Shown here: positions 5,316 through 6,193 of the stretch, one piece after another
How positions within the stretch are numbered: position 1 is the stretch's first letter
How the letters are laid out: each line of letters begins with the position of its first letter
Source: Anaerolineae bacterium
Lineage (GTDB): Bacteria; Chloroflexota; Anaerolineae; DUEN01
Assembly (NCBI GenBank): GCA_021159845.1
Contig: JAGHDS010000170.1
Span: 1-6,193, forward strand
Direction: 5' to 3'
Length of the DNA: 6,193 nucleotides
Made by a program: the position numbers and the translations under genes
The notes under the pieces: generated by a model
What the model was told of the DNA's origin: nothing
Databases searched by the model: none
Seen by the model: only the letters and a program-made list of their open reading frames with translations

Positions 5316-6193
5316 TTAATGACCAATGTAACGAGCGTATAATGCTCGCGCCACAGCGGGATCACCCGTTCCCTTAATGAGGGCCCGTCCATCGGGGAAG
5401 ATGGTGAACTCATAACCCTCCAGTTTAGCCCGCAACACATAGGGGGTCACCCGCACCTGTCCCACTTTCTCCAATGAGCGAGCTAACCGGGCCAAATCCA
5501 AAGTGGAGCCATCTGCTGCGGACACCTGTACCGCATCATTGCCACACAACGTCACAGATCGCATACCCACCCCCGCGTTGAGAAATGCATAATCGCCCCG
5601 CCCACAAGTCGGGCAGTCCGGGCGAGGTCCGCCGGTCTCAAAGCGTTCCAGTCGGTTATCCATCAGGTCGAAATACAGCATGTCTCGGTTGACCTGTCCC
5701 ATCCTCGCCAACCACTTCAGCGCCTCGCCAGCGGCGATAGAGGCAACCACGGCCACGACCGGGCCGAGTACGCCAGTCGTATCGCATGTGGCCAGGCTCC
5801 CCGGCGACGGCGGGTTCGGCATCACACAACGAAGACAGGCCGTCTTGTGGGGTATAATCGTCATAGTGACTCCATGGGATGCGACAACGCCTGTGTAGAT
5901 CCACGGTTTGCCCATCTGGACACAAGCGTCATTCAGGACGTAGCGAGTCTCCATGTTGTCCGTCCCATCCATGACCAGGTCTACATCCCGGATGAGAGCG
6001 AGTACGTTGCTGGGCCTTACATCGGCCACGATACCCTCGATGGCGATCTCACTGTTGACCTGGCGTAGCCTGCGGGCGGCAGCGATCGCCTTGGGCAGCG
6101 ACTGGGCCACATCCTCCTCGTCAAATAGCGGCTGTCGATGCAGGTTGTTCAACTCGACGACGTCCCGGTCAACAAGACGCAGGTATCCTACAC
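5316..6193 (-). CDS. E1-like sulfur-carrier adenylyltransferase (MoeB/ThiF/HesA family), N-terminus beyond window
   Basis: The frame is open to the window's right edge. Upstream of the internal TTG at 6152 it reads VGYLRLVDRDVVELNNLHRQPLF, the family's ATP-binding DxDxVExxNLxRQ segment, so the gene starts further right and the GxGGxG loop is missing. Visible features, numbered from the first whole codon: DGTDN (75-79), a zinc site built from CLRC (119-122) and CPTC (193-196), and a TC motif (C136) in TCDTTGVLGP, the position of the conserved thioester cysteine. After the second zinc knuckle is a tail of roughly 80 residues (SVTLCGNDAVQVS ... FPDGRALIKGTGD ... ARYIG). I recall this tail from ThiF/MoeB-type proteins of other bacteria. 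Such enzymes adenylate the C-terminal glycine of ThiS/MoaD-like carriers for thiamine, molybdopterin or cysteine synthesis. Which carrier is served cannot be told here. Confidence 0.9.
   Translation of the reverse strand, partial: VGYLRLVDRDVVELNNLHRQPLFDEEDVAQSLPKAIAAARRLRQVNSEIAIEGIVADVRPSNVLALIRDVDLVMDGTDNMETRYVLNDACVQMGKPWIYTGVVASHGVTMTIIPHKTACLRCVMPNPPSPGSLATCDTTGVLGPVVAVVASIAAGEALKWLARMGQVNRDMLYFDLMDNRLERFETGGPRPDCPTCGRGDYAFLNAGVGMRSVTLCGNDAVQVSAADGSTLDLARLARSLEKVGQVRVTPYVLRAKLEGYEFTIFPDGRALIKGTGDPAVARALYARYIGH

Noticed and set aside
5316..6152. Treating the E1-like gene as complete with a TTG start at 6152
   Set aside because: The frame continues upstream with the conserved LVDRDVVEL segment, so the TTG codes for an internal leucine.

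Overview
The window is a GC-rich stretch of bacterial chromosome. It has Shine-Dalgarno-led genes, one GTG start, a consensus-like sigma-70 promoter and a standard bacterial nucleoside diphosphate kinase. The gene mix (sugar-phosphate dehydrogenases, a non-HemE URO-D-family protein, a bacterial SUI1/YciH protein, a class II-like deacetylase, a ThiF-type E1 with a C-terminal tail) would suit a Chloroflexota-like or other free-living lineage. That taxonomic guess is inference only; no marker gene here settles it. I saw no phage, transposase or CRISPR.

Left part (1-1862): the 3' part of a medium-chain dehydrogenase resembling L-sorbose-1-phosphate reductase (SorE) overlaps by ATGA a short-chain dehydrogenase very similar to sorbitol-6-phosphate 2-dehydrogenase (SrlD/SorD). 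In the classical sorbose pathway these enzymes act in sequence (L-sorbose 1-P to D-glucitol 6-P to D-fructose 6-P), so a two-step sugar-phosphate oxidoreduction module is the natural reading, although the true substrate may differ. The visible part of the medium-chain enzyme contains two copies of the same nucleotide-binding module, about 159 residues apart.

Middle (1863-4679): a 176-base spacer holds a long perfect hairpin that resembles a dispersed palindromic repeat. Three same-strand genes follow: a URO-D superfamily protein that is neither HemE nor a canonical zinc methyltransferase, a YciH/SUI1 (eIF1-like) protein, and a complete zinc-dependent histone-deacetylase-family hydrolase. The last two are only 20 bases apart and probably cotranscribed.

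Right part (4680-6193): ndk has its own well-formed promoter and strong RBS. It converges on a minus-strand E1-like (MoeB/ThiF/HesA) gene that runs off the right edge. A 17-bp hairpin separates the two; its short T run lies on the side expected for terminating the minus-strand gene.

Most of the window is ordinary metabolism and housekeeping. The points most worth a second look are the duplicated cofactor-binding domain, the URO-D protein without the usual zinc ligands, the eIF1-like/deacetylase pairing and the hairpin repeat.
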